The notes: a model not told the origin generated them from the sequence alone. 64,000 bases of DNA from Breznakibacter xylanolyticus (GCF_003254275.1 NZ_QKZK01000008.1:1-64000); one strand, 5' to 3'; counted from the stretch's first letter, positions 47,089 to 59,130 are shown. Translations and numbers: made by a program.

Positions 47089-47500
47089 TCAGATGATTTT
47101 TTTCTTGGAATTCGCTTTAAATTCAGAGAGTATCATGACTGAAATTTTGGGGAAATCAACTGTTTGCAAAATGTTGAAATGATTGTCATTCGATGCCAGG
47201 CAATATGTGTTTGCAGAAATTGTACAATTTATAAATTTGTTGTCGTCTTCGTCTCTTTTATTAGATGCCAATGGAAAAAAATATCAACCCATAGAACATT
47301 AGGGGATGATAGGAGAAAACTGACAATGTTCCGTGCAATCTCCTTGTTGGTTTTTTGAGTAAGTATTTCTTCGTATTCTAATAAAATGTCACTGCTAATA
47401 CACAATCTGAAGATGCCATTTCTTTTTTATATAAAATCCATCTGTTAGGGGATTTGTTTCCCTATATCGTGATGAATATGTTGGTGTCAAGGATGATTTT
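47089..47500 (-). pseudogene. PIN-domain (VapC-like) toxin, multiply frameshifted
   Basis: The minus strand encodes in successive frames KIILDTNIFITI (start of a PIN fold, first Asp), then SDILLEYEEILTQKTNKEI, then RDEDDNKFINCTISANTYCLASNDNHF (PIN acidic residues) and LQTVDFPKISVMILSEF. These pieces in order make one PIN_3/COG1569-type toxin, but at least two frameshifts and a stop separate them, so no active ribonuclease can be made. Its antitoxin gene lies directly upstream. Confidence 0.75.
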
Positions 47501-47706
47501 TTATGCCTGTTGTGCTCATTCGTCCATTGCTTCATGGTGTTATTGTTCCAGTCGTTTACCTCCCATAGCCTGGCAATTTCATGACCTGCTTTTTCGGCGA
47601 AATAATCACTCAGCAGTTTCTTTATCTCGAGTAATTGCTCTTCGGGAATGTTGGTGGAAAAAAATTTTAATAATTCTTGTTGTATGTTGCTGAGGGCGAT
47701 GCTCAT
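47395..47706 (-). CDS. Antitoxin-like protein paired with the dead PIN toxin
   Basis: From the Met at 47706 (MSIALSNIQQELLKFFS) this helical protein reads IPEEQLLEIKKLLSDYFAEK and ends with a VNDWNNNTMKQWTNEHNR segment that resembles the toxin-binding tail of small Bacteroidota antitoxins. Past HNRHKK the frame continues over the start of the toxin gene in the wrong register to a stop at 47395-47397, so about 36 extra residues have been added by frameshift. The normal protein was probably about 70 residues. It may persist as an antidote against related toxins. Confidence 0.6.
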   Translation of the reverse strand: MSIALSNIQQELLKFFSTNIPEEQLLEIKKLLSDYFAEKAGHEIARLWEVNDWNNNTMKQWTNEHNRHKKSSLTPTYSSRYRETNPLTDGFYIKKKWHLQIVY

Positions 47707-47810
47707 GATTCTGTTTTTTACAAAAAAAAGCAAATTATGAAGGGAATGCGTTTTTTTGTGCTTGTTGGTTGATTTCGGGTGGTGATGATTAATGGGGGCG
47801 CATAAAAAAA

Positions 47811-47835
47811 GCGGGCACCCACACCGGGTACCCGC
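47811..47835 (-). terminator. Terminator of the DUF4914 gene
   Basis: On the minus strand GCGGGTACCC and GGGTGCCCGC form the stem, followed by T7. It sits 35 bp past the stop at 47870. Confidence 0.8.
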
Positions 47836-47869
47836 TTCGATATTAAAAACTTGACTATTGGCTTTAACC

Positions 47870-49765
47870 TTATTCCACTCTTGCCGGGAATACAGCCACG
47901 TAGTCCTCGAGGGAACCATCGTGCAGGCACACGTTAATGATGTCGCGGCCAATGGGGCTCAATTCTGGGGTCATAAATTTCTTCACCTCACGCTTGAAGA
48001 AGTCCGACAGCATTTTGGCTCCCGCATCGTAACCGGCTTCGCCAACTTCGGGCTGACGGTACACTTTGAGGAAACGGCTGGGGATTTTCGAACCCTCGAT
48101 GGTCAGGTAGTTGAGTTCGTAACCCAACAATGGGCAACGGGCCGACTGGTATTGGTCTTCGCGCAGTCGGAGACTTCCTCGACGGGTGAGGTATTCGCGC
48201 ATGAGCAACTGGGGTTTAAAGCCCACCTTCCAGGCACCGATGTGCTGGTTGGGCGTCAGCGTGTAGCTCACGCGGGGTGTGCTCATGATTTGGTGCAGCA
48301 GCATGTTGGCATGGTGCACCTGCTTGCCGGTGGCAAAGGGCCAGTATGAACCCACACCCTCGCTGTCCATGTCACCAGAGCTTACGATGCTTGGGTTGGC
48401 ATAACCGCGTGGAGCCACCAGGCGCCACAGCCAGGCCAGTGCCGGGGGCAGGATGTGAAATACACCCACGATGCTGTATGAGGGTTTCTCGGACAGGAAT
48501 GGCGGGGTGCGCACCCCAAAGCTACGCACGTCAACCGAAACAGGCTTGTCAATCACGTCGGGCATGATGTCGCGCGGAACCACCACGCGGGGGTTTGGAC
48601 AAGCCTTGCCGGGAGCATCTTCGATGTGATCCCAAATAAGGGCTGTACTGCCCGGCTCAGCATCGATGTTGAGGAACAACAGCGGCTTGGACGGGTTGAT
48701 GGTCACTTTTTCCAAATCGGGCTCGCTGCCGTATTGTTTAATGCCGTCGGTACGGATAAACCATCCGTTTTCGGCGTCAATCACGCGCAGTTTACCGTTG
48801 TTTTTTTGCAACGATGTGTGGCAGATGGCCATATCGTCGGTCACAGGGGCGAACTTGCAGAACTTGGGGATGTTGATAAAACGCTTTTCACCATTGTTGA
48901 TGTTCTCGCCAATGAGGATTTCGCCATCGGCCTCGCGCACGATGTTTTGAAGCATCTCGCTTTTGCCGCCACCACTGGCACCTTCGTGCATAAAAGTCAT
49001 GGTGTTGTCGTAAGGGCTGATCACCCGCACGGTCGAACAGTGGGTGGTAATCCAGTTCTCCTTTTCGCCTTTGTCGAGCAGGGCGCTGTAAACCCCTTTC
49101 TTGGCACTGGGGCCGGGATAGAGGTTGAACGAGAAAATCTCGTGTATTTTTTTAGTACGATTGTGTACCACCACCTGTTTGCCGTCGAAATGGGTGTGAC
49201 GGAAAGGGGGAGCCACAAAAATGATGGATTCAAGGTCGTAGTAGTGAGGCAGGTTGTTGCTGTCGAGCATCGATTGCAACATGGCCAGACCCAGGGCAAA
49301 GAATGCCGCGTTGGCTGGTACGATGGCCATGCCACCCAGTCCCACGCCGTGATGCCCGGCCCAAAACAAAAACACGCCCAAATCTTGTTGCTTCAACCAG
49401 TCGTAAGTTTCCTTTTTCAGTTGGCCGAACTCGTAGCCCATCTTGTCCTTAAACAAGGGTTTGTCGGTGGGCAGTTCATCGGCAATGAGCATGGTGTTTG
49501 GATCCCGACGACGCATGTAGGGTTCGGTAAAATTGGCTGCGATGCCATTTTTTACTTTATGCACCACCACTTCGGTGACTTCGCCCTTGCCTGGTACATT
49601 GTATTTGACATCAAATACTTTGTTGTCGGGGCCATTGGTAGAGGCATCTACCAACTCCTGAACCGTGTTGAACACCCGGCAGCTTTTGGCCTGAGTGAGC
49701 AGCTCAATAATCTCGGCGGGAAGCTCTACGTTCCGGCCTTTCAAAATCGACACTAAATCCTTCAT
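47870..49765 (-). CDS. DUF4914 family protein with a PEPCK-like kinase fold
   Basis: A 631-residue protein. Its N-terminal half has RRRDPNTMLIADELPTDKP and FRHTHFDGKQVVVHNR. The middle contains MHEGASGGGKSEML, a phosphate-binding loop like kinase motif 1a of phosphoenolpyruvate carboxykinases. The C-terminal part has ALAWLWRLVAPRGYANPSI and SEGVGSYWPFATGKQV. I recognise this as DUF4914, common in Bacteroidota, related to PEPCK but without its known PEP-site layout. An ATP- or GTP-using enzyme is likely; the substrate is unknown. It should not be called pckA or pckG from this sequence alone. Confidence 0.75.
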   Translation of the reverse strand: MKDLVSILKGRNVELPAEIIELLTQAKSCRVFNTVQELVDASTNGPDNKVFDVKYNVPGKGEVTEVVVHKVKNGIAANFTEPYMRRRDPNTMLIADELPTDKPLFKDKMGYEFGQLKKETYDWLKQQDLGVFLFWAGHHGVGLGGMAIVPANAAFFALGLAMLQSMLDSNNLPHYYDLESIIFVAPPFRHTHFDGKQVVVHNRTKKIHEIFSFNLYPGPSAKKGVYSALLDKGEKENWITTHCSTVRVISPYDNTMTFMHEGASGGGKSEMLQNIVREADGEILIGENINNGEKRFINIPKFCKFAPVTDDMAICHTSLQKNNGKLRVIDAENGWFIRTDGIKQYGSEPDLEKVTINPSKPLLFLNIDAEPGSTALIWDHIEDAPGKACPNPRVVVPRDIMPDVIDKPVSVDVRSFGVRTPPFLSEKPSYSIVGVFHILPPALAWLWRLVAPRGYANPSIVSSGDMDSEGVGSYWPFATGKQVHHANMLLHQIMSTPRVSYTLTPNQHIGAWKVGFKPQLLMREYLTRRGSLRLREDQYQSARCPLLGYELNYLTIEGSKIPSRFLKVYRQPEVGEAGYDAGAKMLSDFFKREVKKFMTPELSPIGRDIINVCLHDGSLEDYVAVFPARVE

Positions 49766-50183
49766 TCTTAATTCTGTTTTTATTTCTATTTAATTCATCC
49801 GGTTAATGGGCGCTCTTGGCGCGTTTGCATTTTCTTCATTGCTCTATTTATTTACTTCCTCATTCTTAAAAGGGGGAATGAGGGATGTATTGAATGTTTG
49901 TTTGTTGTCAGCGAACTTTTGCACGCTTGCGGTACCTCAATTTCCTCATGTCGCCCATTGGTGACATGAATGGTTTTAATGCAAGATGTTTGTTCGGGCT
50001 GTCATTTTAATAACAGCACCTTTTTGTAAAAAGTTCTGCGTTGCTAAGATAATTGTATGTGGTGTAAAAACAATAGTTTGCCTTGTAATTATCTGAATAA
50101 TAATCGTTTCGATGTGTGAATATCCTATAAAACCCCCTTTTTTGTTAAAGTCTGATTTCGGAGTAGGGGAGGATGATAAAAAT
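49766..50183. other. Intergenic region upstream of the DUF4914 gene
   Basis: AT-rich; apart from the promoter at 50044 and an AAAGGGGGAATGAGGG word near 49870, I see no gene, repeat array or terminator. Confidence 0.45.
50044..50074 (-). promoter_or_regulatory. Candidate Bacteroidota promoter of the DUF4914 gene
   Basis: On the minus strand TTG, a 19-base spacer, then TATCTTAG, close to the TTTG-N19-TAnnTTTG consensus of the main Bacteroidota sigma factor. The leader would be about 270 bases. Confidence 0.4.
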
Positions 50184-50969
50184 TTAACGCGTCAACGAAG
50201 AGGGTGTTTGTTGATTTTGCAAAAAGCGGGGATAAATTACTTCAGAGATCCGCTTAAAGTGGGGTTCGTGGGCGATGATTTTGAGATAGATGCGGTTGGC
50301 TTGTGCGCTTTGATCGGCCGTTTCGCATGCACCGGCCCATAACGTGAGTGTGTGAAGGTAGTACCAGTGTCGTTGTTGATGGGCTTTTTCGAATGCGGCC
50401 ACCGCCTGTCCGTATCGTTTTAGAGCCTGCTCGCGGTCACCGCCTGCCATCGCTGGAGCGTGCCACAGGTAGAGGGCGCGTTCGGTCAGGCAATAGGCAT
50501 CGGTGGGTGATAACGCCATGGAGCGACGACTGGCTGATACCAGTTTCCATCCGTACCAAGCGGCCTGATAGGGCGATAAGGCCATCTCCAGTTCGTAATA
50601 GGCACCTTGCAGGGCACTGGTTTTGCCCGATTGGGGCCATTGTTTTGCCAGCATCTCTACCAATGGCCATCCGGCATCCATGTGAGCCCGGGCATCCTCC
50701 TTCTGTTTGTGTTCGATGCAGTAGCCGGCGTAACCATATCTCCCTAGGGCTTCTTCAAATAATGTGTCGAAGGTCGGCGACTTGGCGTTGACCGCCGACA
50801 GTTGCTCGAGCGCCTTTCGCCAGTGTGCCATCTCGCCACTCACATACGACCGGTACATCAACTGTTGAGGGGATGCGGATTGTGCGTGAATGAATTGGCA
50901 TGTGCCCCCTAGCAACCACAGGGTCGCAAGGAGTTGAATTACGATAAAATGTTGCAGGGATGCCTTCAA
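50184..50969 (-). CDS. Exported TPR-like protein
   Basis: A 261-residue protein with a signal peptide (FIVIQLLATLWLLGGTCQFIHAQ). The rest is helical with Ala/Leu spacing of TPR or Sel1-like repeats: EEALGRYGYAGYCIEHKQKE, YELEMALSPYQAAWYGWKLV, and a stretch LKRYGQAVAAFEKAHQQRHW near the C-terminus. It is likely periplasmic and involved in protein contact. No partner gene is adjacent; it is divergent from ppc. Confidence 0.65.
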   Translation of the reverse strand: MKASLQHFIVIQLLATLWLLGGTCQFIHAQSASPQQLMYRSYVSGEMAHWRKALEQLSAVNAKSPTFDTLFEEALGRYGYAGYCIEHKQKEDARAHMDAGWPLVEMLAKQWPQSGKTSALQGAYYELEMALSPYQAAWYGWKLVSASRRSMALSPTDAYCLTERALYLWHAPAMAGGDREQALKRYGQAVAAFEKAHQQRHWYYLHTLTLWAGACETADQSAQANRIYLKIIAHEPHFKRISEVIYPRFLQNQQTPSSLTR

Positions 50970-51075
50970 AACAATCCATTTTCAGGCGAAAGTATCAAAA
51001 AAATATCGTTCAACCGGTTTTTCCATTAGTTTTGAGACGCCAATAAACAGGGTGGGTTGAAACAAACCCATTTTT

Positions 51076-53673
51076 GTGATGTTATTGGTGAAAACACAGC
51101 CACTTTATCAATTGACAGACGATATGAATTCACAAGACGCTTTTGAGCAGTATGTCCGGCTCAAGTATCAGTTGTTCAACAGCCTGTTCATCACCTTGCC
51201 TTTTGAGGAAACTCGCAATACCGGCCATTTTTTACCTCTGTTGGCCGGGAAATGTGCCGAGGGGATGAAGCAGGAGGCCACGCCCGCCGAAATTATCGAG
51301 GCCTTTTTTCGTGATAATTATGCCGACCTGGAACTCGGTGACCGGGTCGATTTGCTGTTCCGTTTCGTGCAGTACATCGAGCGGCAGGTGGTGCTTTTTG
51401 ATGCCATTGAGGATGCAGCCTTCAAAAAGGTGACCGACATTCGGGGCAAAGGAACGTTTCACCACCTGTTGACCAAAATCAACACGCAGGAACAGAAACA
51501 GCGCTTCGTGGAGAAGCTTAACGATTTTGGCATCCGAGTGGTGCTCACAGCTCACCCCACGCAGTTTTATCCCGGCAATGTGCTATCCATCATCACCGAT
51601 CTGGAGCAAGCCATCCGACACAACAATGTGCAGGAGATTAATCTGCTCATTCAGCAGTTGGGGCTCACGCCCATGTATCGACGCAAAAAACCCACGCCCC
51701 TCGATGAGGCCATCGCCCTTATCTGGTACCTGGAAAATATTTTTTATCAAACCGTTGGTGACATCATTGGTGATCTCAAAAATCGTTTTCCCGGTGTGGA
51801 GGTCAATCCTTCGCTCATCCGACTGGGCTTTTGGCCGGGCGGCGACCGTGATGGCAATCCCTTTGTGACGGCCGACACGACTCTTACTACTGCACGCAAG
51901 CTCAAGGAGTCGGTGGTGCGTGCTTATCTGGCCGATGTGCGCGACCTCAAACGCAAGCTGACGTTTCCCGAGACCGATGGTGCCATTCGCCGCATCGAAA
52001 ATAAGTTGCAAACCACCATTTATCGTCACGATGATCAGTATTATGCTTCAGCCGATGAGTTGGTTACCGATCTTGAGCTGATACGTCTCAAGTTGGTGAA
52101 CGACTACCGGGGCATCCATGCCGATTTGTTGCAGGCGCTCATTGACCGCGTGCGGGCTTTTGGATTTTTCTTTGCCGAGATGGACATTCGTCAGGACAGC
52201 CGTGTGCACCGCAAAATTGTGTCCGATATTTTGACTGCTACCGGCAATCAGGCTCAGTACGAAGCTTGTAGCACGCTGGCTGCGAAGGCCGATTTCTGGG
52301 CGAATCTGAATGTGAATGATCTTCATCCCGGAGCCTTTGAGGGCATCACCTCTGATAGCATCCGCACCATTGAGGTGTTGCGAACCATTCATCACGAGAA
52401 TGGTAGCGAGGCTTGCCACCGTTACATCATCTCCAACACCCGTAATGCCGAGGATTTGTTTATTCTTCATTTCCTCTTCAGGGCATCGGGATGGGAAGGT
52501 CAATTGCCCTTCGACCTGGTGCCGCTGTTCGAGACCATCGACGACCTGGAAGCATCTTCCGAAATCATGGAATTCCTTTACACGCATCCATTTTATAAAG
52601 CCCATTTGGCGCAGCGTGGCAACAAGCAAACCATCATGCTTGGTTTTAGCGACGGCACCAAGGATGGCGGTTACGTGGCGGCCAACTGGAGCATTTTTAA
52701 AGCCAAAAAACATCTCACCGAGCTGAGCCGGAAATACGACGTGAAGGTGCTCTTTTTTGACGGTCGCGGCGGACCTCCGGCACGCGGGGGGGGCGATACT
52801 CACGACTATTATGCAGCCCACGGTCGCAGTGTTGAGAATCACGAGATTCAGCTCACCATTCAGGGGCAGACCATCTCGTCGAAATTCGGCAACCACGAGT
52901 CGGCGCGTTACAACATGGAACAGTTGCTTACGGCCGGACTGGGTAACCACGTGTTTCAGAGTGATAAACAGGAGTTGACGCCTGAACAGGAGGCGCTGAT
53001 GGATGAGCTGGGACAATTGAGTCTTGACGCATACACCCGCCTGAAGGAACATCCCAAATTCATCGATTACCTCGACCAGGTGACCGTGCTCAACTTTTAC
53101 GGCGAAACCAACGTGGGATCACGCCCCAGCAAGCGCAGTGCCGGTGGAAAGCTCAACCTCGACGACCTGCGAGCCATCCCCTTTGTGGGTGCCTGGGCCC
53201 AGATGAAGCAGAACGTTCCCGGCTACTACGGTTTTGGCGACGCATTGCGTGCGGTGGAGGCATCCGGCCGGGGTGCACAACTGAGGGAGCTTTACGGCAA
53301 GTCGCTTTTCTTCCGTGCTTTGATATACAATAGCATGCAGGCGCTGGCCAAAACGCGTTTTGAGCTCACTTCATATTTAAAACACAACCCCGAGTTTGGC
53401 GAGTTCTGGACGCTGCTCAAGCAGGAAACCGACCTCACCGTTGAGTATCTGCTACAGCTGTCGGGGTACGACCGACTGCTGCAAGAAGCGCCCGTGAACC
53501 TGAGTTCCATTGGCATGCGCGAGGAGATTGTGCTGCCTCTGCTGGTGATTCAGCAATATGCCCTTAACGAGTACCGACAGGCCATTGCCCGTGGTGAGGA
53601 CGGCGAATTGTGGAAAAAAATGGTGGTGCGTTGTTTCTTTGGAAACATCAATGCCAGCCGAAATTCGGCATAG
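51076..53673 (+). CDS. ppc: Phosphoenolpyruvate carboxylase
   Basis: Up to 865 residues; the Met at 51124 ([16 protein letters not shown]) is a plausible alternative start giving 849. It adds bicarbonate to PEP to form oxaloacetate. Catalytic His160 lies in [13 protein letters not shown], the Mg/PEP residues follow in [15 protein letters not shown], and the flexible glycine loop is [14 protein letters not shown]. RKSxRAGGKL-type sequence [19 protein letters not shown] and the Asn at the C-terminus (NINASRNSA) are intact. It supplies oxaloacetate for the 2-oxoglutarate and succinate branches, and 2-oxoglutarate feeds NifV. Confidence 0.94.
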   Translation: MMLLVKTQPLYQLTDDMNSQDAFEQYVRLKYQLFNSLFITLPFEETRNTGHFLPLLAGKCAEGMKQEATPAEIIEAFFRDNYADLELGDRVDLLFRFVQYIERQVVLFDAIEDAAFKKVTDIRGKGTFHHLLTKINTQEQKQRFVEKLNDFGIRVVLTAHPTQFYPGNVLSIITDLEQAIRHNNVQEINLLIQQLGLTPMYRRKKPTPLDEAIALIWYLENIFYQTVGDIIGDLKNRFPGVEVNPSLIRLGFWPGGDRDGNPFVTADTTLTTARKLKESVVRAYLADVRDLKRKLTFPETDGAIRRIENKLQTTIYRHDDQYYASADELVTDLELIRLKLVNDYRGIHADLLQALIDRVRAFGFFFAEMDIRQDSRVHRKIVSDILTATGNQAQYEACSTLAAKADFWANLNVNDLHPGAFEGITSDSIRTIEVLRTIHHENGSEACHRYIISNTRNAEDLFILHFLFRASGWEGQLPFDLVPLFETIDDLEASSEIMEFLYTHPFYKAHLAQRGNKQTIMLGFSDGTKDGGYVAANWSIFKAKKHLTELSRKYDVKVLFFDGRGGPPARGGGDTHDYYAAHGRSVENHEIQLTIQGQTISSKFGNHESARYNMEQLLTAGLGNHVFQSDKQELTPEQEALMDELGQLSLDAYTRLKEHPKFIDYLDQVTVLNFYGETNVGSRPSKRSAGGKLNLDDLRAIPFVGAWAQMKQNVPGYYGFGDALRAVEASGRGAQLRELYGKSLFFRALIYNSMQALAKTRFELTSYLKHNPEFGEFWTLLKQETDLTVEYLLQLSGYDRLLQEAPVNLSSIGMREEIVLPLLVIQQYALNEYRQAIARGEDGELWKKMVVRCFFGNINASRNSA

Positions 53674-53701
53674 GTCGTTTGAGTTTATTTTTTTGATAAT
53701 G

Positions 53702-53740
53702 AAAAAGCGAGGGGATGAAAATCTGCCTCGCTTTTCGTTT
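53702..53740 (+). terminator. ppc terminator
   Basis: AAAAGCGAGG, loop, CCTCGCTTTT then T-rich sequence. Confidence 0.75.
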
Positions 53741-53920
53741 TTTATGACCAATTCTTCATCAAGATCACGTGAAATGACTTGGAGGTTCTATCATCAATTA
53801 TTATGGATGGCAACAAATAATTCAGGTATTTGCATGTGTATGCAAGCTTTGATTGGTTTTGAGTTCCCGGGCTTGGTTTTACCAATGTGGTTAGTTGCCT
53901 GTTGATGCCACTCGAAAAAG

Positions 53921-54208
53921 TTGACGTGCATAAAGCTGTTTTATATTGCATTAGCTGCCATTTCTCTTTACCTTGGGATTGTTGCCGAGTTACCAACCAC
54001 GCCTTTTCTGCAACGGATAGCTTCGTTGTATCTCAATAGTTCCAATCGTCTTTATCCGAATCGTTGGGTTGACAAGTGCTTGGTGCAACCATCAAGCGGT
54101 ATCGCGTTAGCGGGGTATGACATTTTGGTTAAAACTTTAATCAAAGAAGTGGTTGTTTGGCGGGATTGGTGGGTGTTATGCCCAAAACTTTTGACAAATA
54201 ATTGTTAA
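53921..54208 (+). pseudogene. DUF454 (YbaN-like) membrane protein remnant
   Basis: The 95-residue frame begins with a hydrophobic helix (FYIALAAISLYLGIVAELP) followed by PTTPFLQRIASLYLNSSNRLY, which closely follows the DUF454 signature LPTTPFLLLA-x-RSSxRLY. After the next residues the similarity is lost (KCLVQPSSGIALAGYD), and the second half of the family is absent. It ends 17 bp before katG. I read it as a decayed gene; no function is assigned. Confidence 0.45.
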
Positions 54209-54225
54209 TCTCAAATAATGACTGA

Positions 54226-56433
<2,208 letters not shown>

Positions 56434-56545
56434 CGCCTGCCGTATTTCACTTTTTGTGCATGTCATTGGGGTGATCCGATAGTGGCGTATATTACAAGCG
56501 TCATATCGGACACTCTTTTTAACCTCAATATTTTATATCAGATTT

Positions 56546-57046
56546 ATGAAGGAAAAAAGCATTGAGTTTTTAAACAAAGCCATTGCCGACGAACTGTCGG
56601 CCGTTCATCAGTACATGTATTTTCATTTCAGGTGCGATGATTTGGGTTACGACCTGATTTCGAACCTCTTTAAGCGGACGGCCATCGAAGAGATGATGCA
56701 CGTGGAGCGTCTGGCCGAGCGCATCTTGTTTCTCAAAGGTGAGGTGGAGATGCAAGTGGGGCACCCGGTGCAAAAAATTCACGACGTGAAGAAGATGCTC
56801 GAGCTGGCCTCCGAAATGGAAACGCAAAGCGCCCGTGACTATAACCTGTGGGCCAACGAGTGTTCGCAAAATGCCGATTCGGCCACCAAAAAAATCTTTG
56901 AATCGCTGGTGGATGACGAGGAACGCCACTTCGATCAATACGACAAGGAGATGGAAAACCTCATTAAGTTTGGCGATAACTATCTGGCGCTTCAGTCCAT
57001 TGAGCATAGCAAAAACGTAGCTTCGGGGCGTCCGTCCGAAACCTGA
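56546..57046 (+). CDS. bfr: Bacterioferritin
   Basis: A 166-residue four-helix ferritin. Di-iron ligands are visible as Glu16 (ADELSAVHQY), Glu49-x2-His52 (EEMMHVERLAER), Glu92 (SEMETQSAR) and Glu125-x2-His128 (DDEERHFDQY). Met50, two residues before His52, matches the haem-binding Met52 of E. coli Bfr, so a haem-bound 24-mer is likely. It stores iron and oxidises ferrous iron with peroxide. It lies 112 bp after katG on the same strand. Confidence 0.9.
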   Translation: MKEKSIEFLNKAIADELSAVHQYMYFHFRCDDLGYDLISNLFKRTAIEEMMHVERLAERILFLKGEVEMQVGHPVQKIHDVKKMLELASEMETQSARDYNLWANECSQNADSATKKIFESLVDDEERHFDQYDKEMENLIKFGDNYLALQSIEHSKNVASGRPSET

Positions 57047-57593
57047 TGGTTCCAATTCGCAGTTGATGTATCCTATCCTGCGATGTACACACGCCACAGC
57101 GCAACGTCGGTTTCAACAATGGGTTGAGATGGCGACGTTGCGTGGTGGCGTTTTTTTTGATGGAAAAGTACAGTTTGTAAAGGCTACTAAATAATGTCGA
57201 TGTAAGGTTGCGATTGTTATCGACTGCTTTAAATAAGGACACACAAATAATCTCAGGGAAAGACAAAAGAGATGTTGGCTTTGATATGACCAGGGGGGTA
57301 TTATAAATTTCCCCGTAGGGGAAAAAGATCGGTAGTAAATAACATTGATTAGCTCTTTTGCCCCGGATGGGGCAAGACAAAACGATATTCTCCTTCCTTT
57401 ATGACGAGCTTTCGATGAGATGAAAACAGATGTTTAAATGGGTTCTCTTCGTCTCTTTAGTCTAATCATCTTCTTGTCTCTTTTGTGAATCGCACTAACT
57501 TAACGACATTGCATCATTCATAAAAAATCTCTGTGTCTCCGTGCCTCTGTGTTTTTTTTTTCTCTGTGTGCCCTTACCCAATTCATGTGTGTT
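57047..57593. other. Terminator and dispersed repeats after bfr
   Basis: ACGCCACAGCGCAACGTCG (from about 57090) pairs with CGACGTTGCGTGGTGGCGT then T8, a strong terminator ending near 57160. Then come a TTTCCCCGTAGGGGAAA hairpin at about 57309, the AGACAGAT family (57410-57515) and a CTCTGTGTCTCCGTGCCTC word at about 57528. No gene is supported. Confidence 0.7.
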
Positions 57594-58454
57594 TTACAAG
57601 GTGGTTGCAATCAGCACCTCCTGATCGACGCCTTTTTTTGTGTGTTGAATGAGTTGGATGAGTTGCTGCACCTCGGGCTGAGGGTTTTGTGTGGTGGCGG
57701 CATGCAGGGTTTGTTGGGTGTAGCGCTCTTTGTTCCCGTATTTTTCGAACAGCAGTTCAACGTTGTCGGGCACGAAGAAGTGTGCCCGTTCGGCCAGGTG
57801 TTGGTAATATTCTGTGTGGTAAATGTTGAGGCCGGCAGCATCCAAATCGCCAAAATGGAGGTAGGGATTGGGGAGGGTTTGCAGCCATTGGCGCAAATCG
57901 TTGCTTTGCGGGTATCGGCTCACAAACAAGGGGCGGAGTTGGTCAAACAGATGCGCCTGTGCGGCCACGTGAAAGAAATTCTCGGCATTTTCAACGCCCA
58001 CCACGGTCACGTCGTGAGGAATTTCAAAGGAATGAAAATCGGAGATGAAGGTGCAAGCACCCTTGATGGGCATGAGCGTGAAGGGTTGGGCATGGAGTTG
58101 GCACGTGAGCGGAAGCAGCACATTGACTGGGAATCCCCTGAACGATCGGTGGTTTCCCGATTTTGAGTCGCCGGTCGCTTGCGCCATTTGTGCCCGGGAA
58201 TTGGCTCCGTGGCTGAGAACGGCACTGAGTTCTTCAAGGTTGTTGGCCAGTCCTTGTCCTTTTAAGTAGGTGTTGAGTGCCTCGGGACGGGGCAGTCGAA
58301 GGCTTTTGCGCATGCCCGAGGTGACCACCTCCAGCACCTCGTCGGCCAGGAGTTTGCTGCGCAAATGCCCGGGCAGGTCGCTGTACGGAAGCGAGTGACC
58401 CTGCTTGAGGTGCAGCAGCTTTTGAACCTGAATGGCGGTGAGGTGGCGTGGCAT
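57594..58454 (-). CDS. jetD: JetD/MksG-like TOPRIM nuclease subunit (DUF7281/DUF2220 type)
   Basis: A 286-residue protein. The C-terminal half has a TOPRIM-like core: VVGVENAENFFHV (Glu155), YLHFGDLDAAGLNIY (Asp203, Asp205) and KKGVDQEVLI (Glu279), the acidic residues that bind metal in JetD, MksG and topoisomerase VI A. The N-terminal half is helical and probably a winged helix. At 286 residues it is shorter than the JetD of model Wadjet systems (about 400). In Wadjet the JetD nuclease cuts plasmids handed over by the JetABC motor. It is on the same strand as jetC but 888 bp away. CATCTTTG near 58490 on the minus strand may be its own -7 element. Confidence 0.7.
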   Translation of the reverse strand: MPRHLTAIQVQKLLHLKQGHSLPYSDLPGHLRSKLLADEVLEVVTSGMRKSLRLPRPEALNTYLKGQGLANNLEELSAVLSHGANSRAQMAQATGDSKSGNHRSFRGFPVNVLLPLTCQLHAQPFTLMPIKGACTFISDFHSFEIPHDVTVVGVENAENFFHVAAQAHLFDQLRPLFVSRYPQSNDLRQWLQTLPNPYLHFGDLDAAGLNIYHTEYYQHLAERAHFFVPDNVELLFEKYGNKERYTQQTLHAATTQNPQPEVQQLIQLIQHTKKGVDQEVLIATTL

Positions 58455-58571
58455 GGTATCAGATGGTTTTGACAGAACTGATTTCAGGCAAAGATGGTAA
58501 GAGAAACTGAATTTTTAAAGGCAGTGCCGTGATTCATTCATCGACAGGAAACAATGGCGTGTCCATTCTGA

Positions 58572-58798
58572 GGGCAGGGGGGGGTACCCTAAATGTAGAC
58601 GCATCCGCATATTTTGCGCATCGATGCGCAAAATATGCGGACCGATGCGCAAAAAATGCGCATTGATGCGCAAAAAATGCGCAACGATGCACAAAAAATG
58701 CGCATCGTTGCGCATTTTTGGTACCCCCCCCTGCCCAAAATGCGCATCGTCGCGCAAATTATGCGCGTCATCGTTCAAAATGGGTACCCCCCCCTTGG
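58572..58798. repeat. 21-bp heptad-coding array with G8/C8 inverted flanks
   Basis: GATGCGCAAAAAATGCGCA-type units start at 58623, 58644, 58665, 58686 and 58707, all 21 bp apart, and a further unit at 58749 is in phase. The array is bracketed by a perfect 17-bp inverted repeat (GGGCAGGGGGGGGTACC at 58572 and its complement at 58720), with another GGTACCCCCCCC at 58783. Both strands stay open and would read as heptads such as MRIDAQK, but I do not call a gene. Confidence 0.85.
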
Positions 58799-58949
58799 TT
58801 TTTGGTCAGTCATGCCGGGGGTGGGAATTTATTTCAATGTCATTGATACAAGAGAAGAAGACGAGGAGACCGATGATCAGATGAAAAAAGAGGCTCTATA
58901 TCGAATCCTGTGGGTAAACAAAATATGGAAGCACGAAATTAACACAAGG

Positions 58950-59130
58950 TAACTAAGCCGCCTTCGGAAAATGGCGTTAAAAAAATCATAGGCCTGAGCG
59001 TTAAAAAATATGCGCTGTTTGAGCTTGCGAGTTCGCAGATTTTAGCGAGGGCCTATGATTTTTAGCCATTTTACGTCAGCGGCGGCCTTTTTTGCTTACT
59101 TTTTGGGGCTGTAGCCAAAAAGTAAGAGCC
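58950..59130. repeat. Bacteroidota intergenic repeat with two nested hairpins
   Basis: AAAAAATCATAGGCC (about 58979) pairs with GGCCTATGATTTTTA (about 59050), enclosing TTGAGCTTGCGAGTTCGC. Then CTTACTTTTTGG (59095) pairs with CCAAAAAGTAAG (59115). I recall similar elements between genes in other Bacteroidota. A piece of the AGACAGAT family follows at 59213-59300. The whole 58455-59342 gap holds repeats only. Confidence 0.7.

Noticed and set aside
47870-49765. GTP-dependent PEP carboxykinase (pckG)
   Set aside because: A PEPCK-like P loop is present, but the overall sequence matches my memory of DUF4914 better and lacks other PEPCK signatures.
58614-58952. A 112-residue coding gene with MRxDAQK heptads
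   Set aside because: It arises from the 21-bp repeat, which is open on both strands; the tail is unrelated, and no ribosome-binding site or homologue is recognised.
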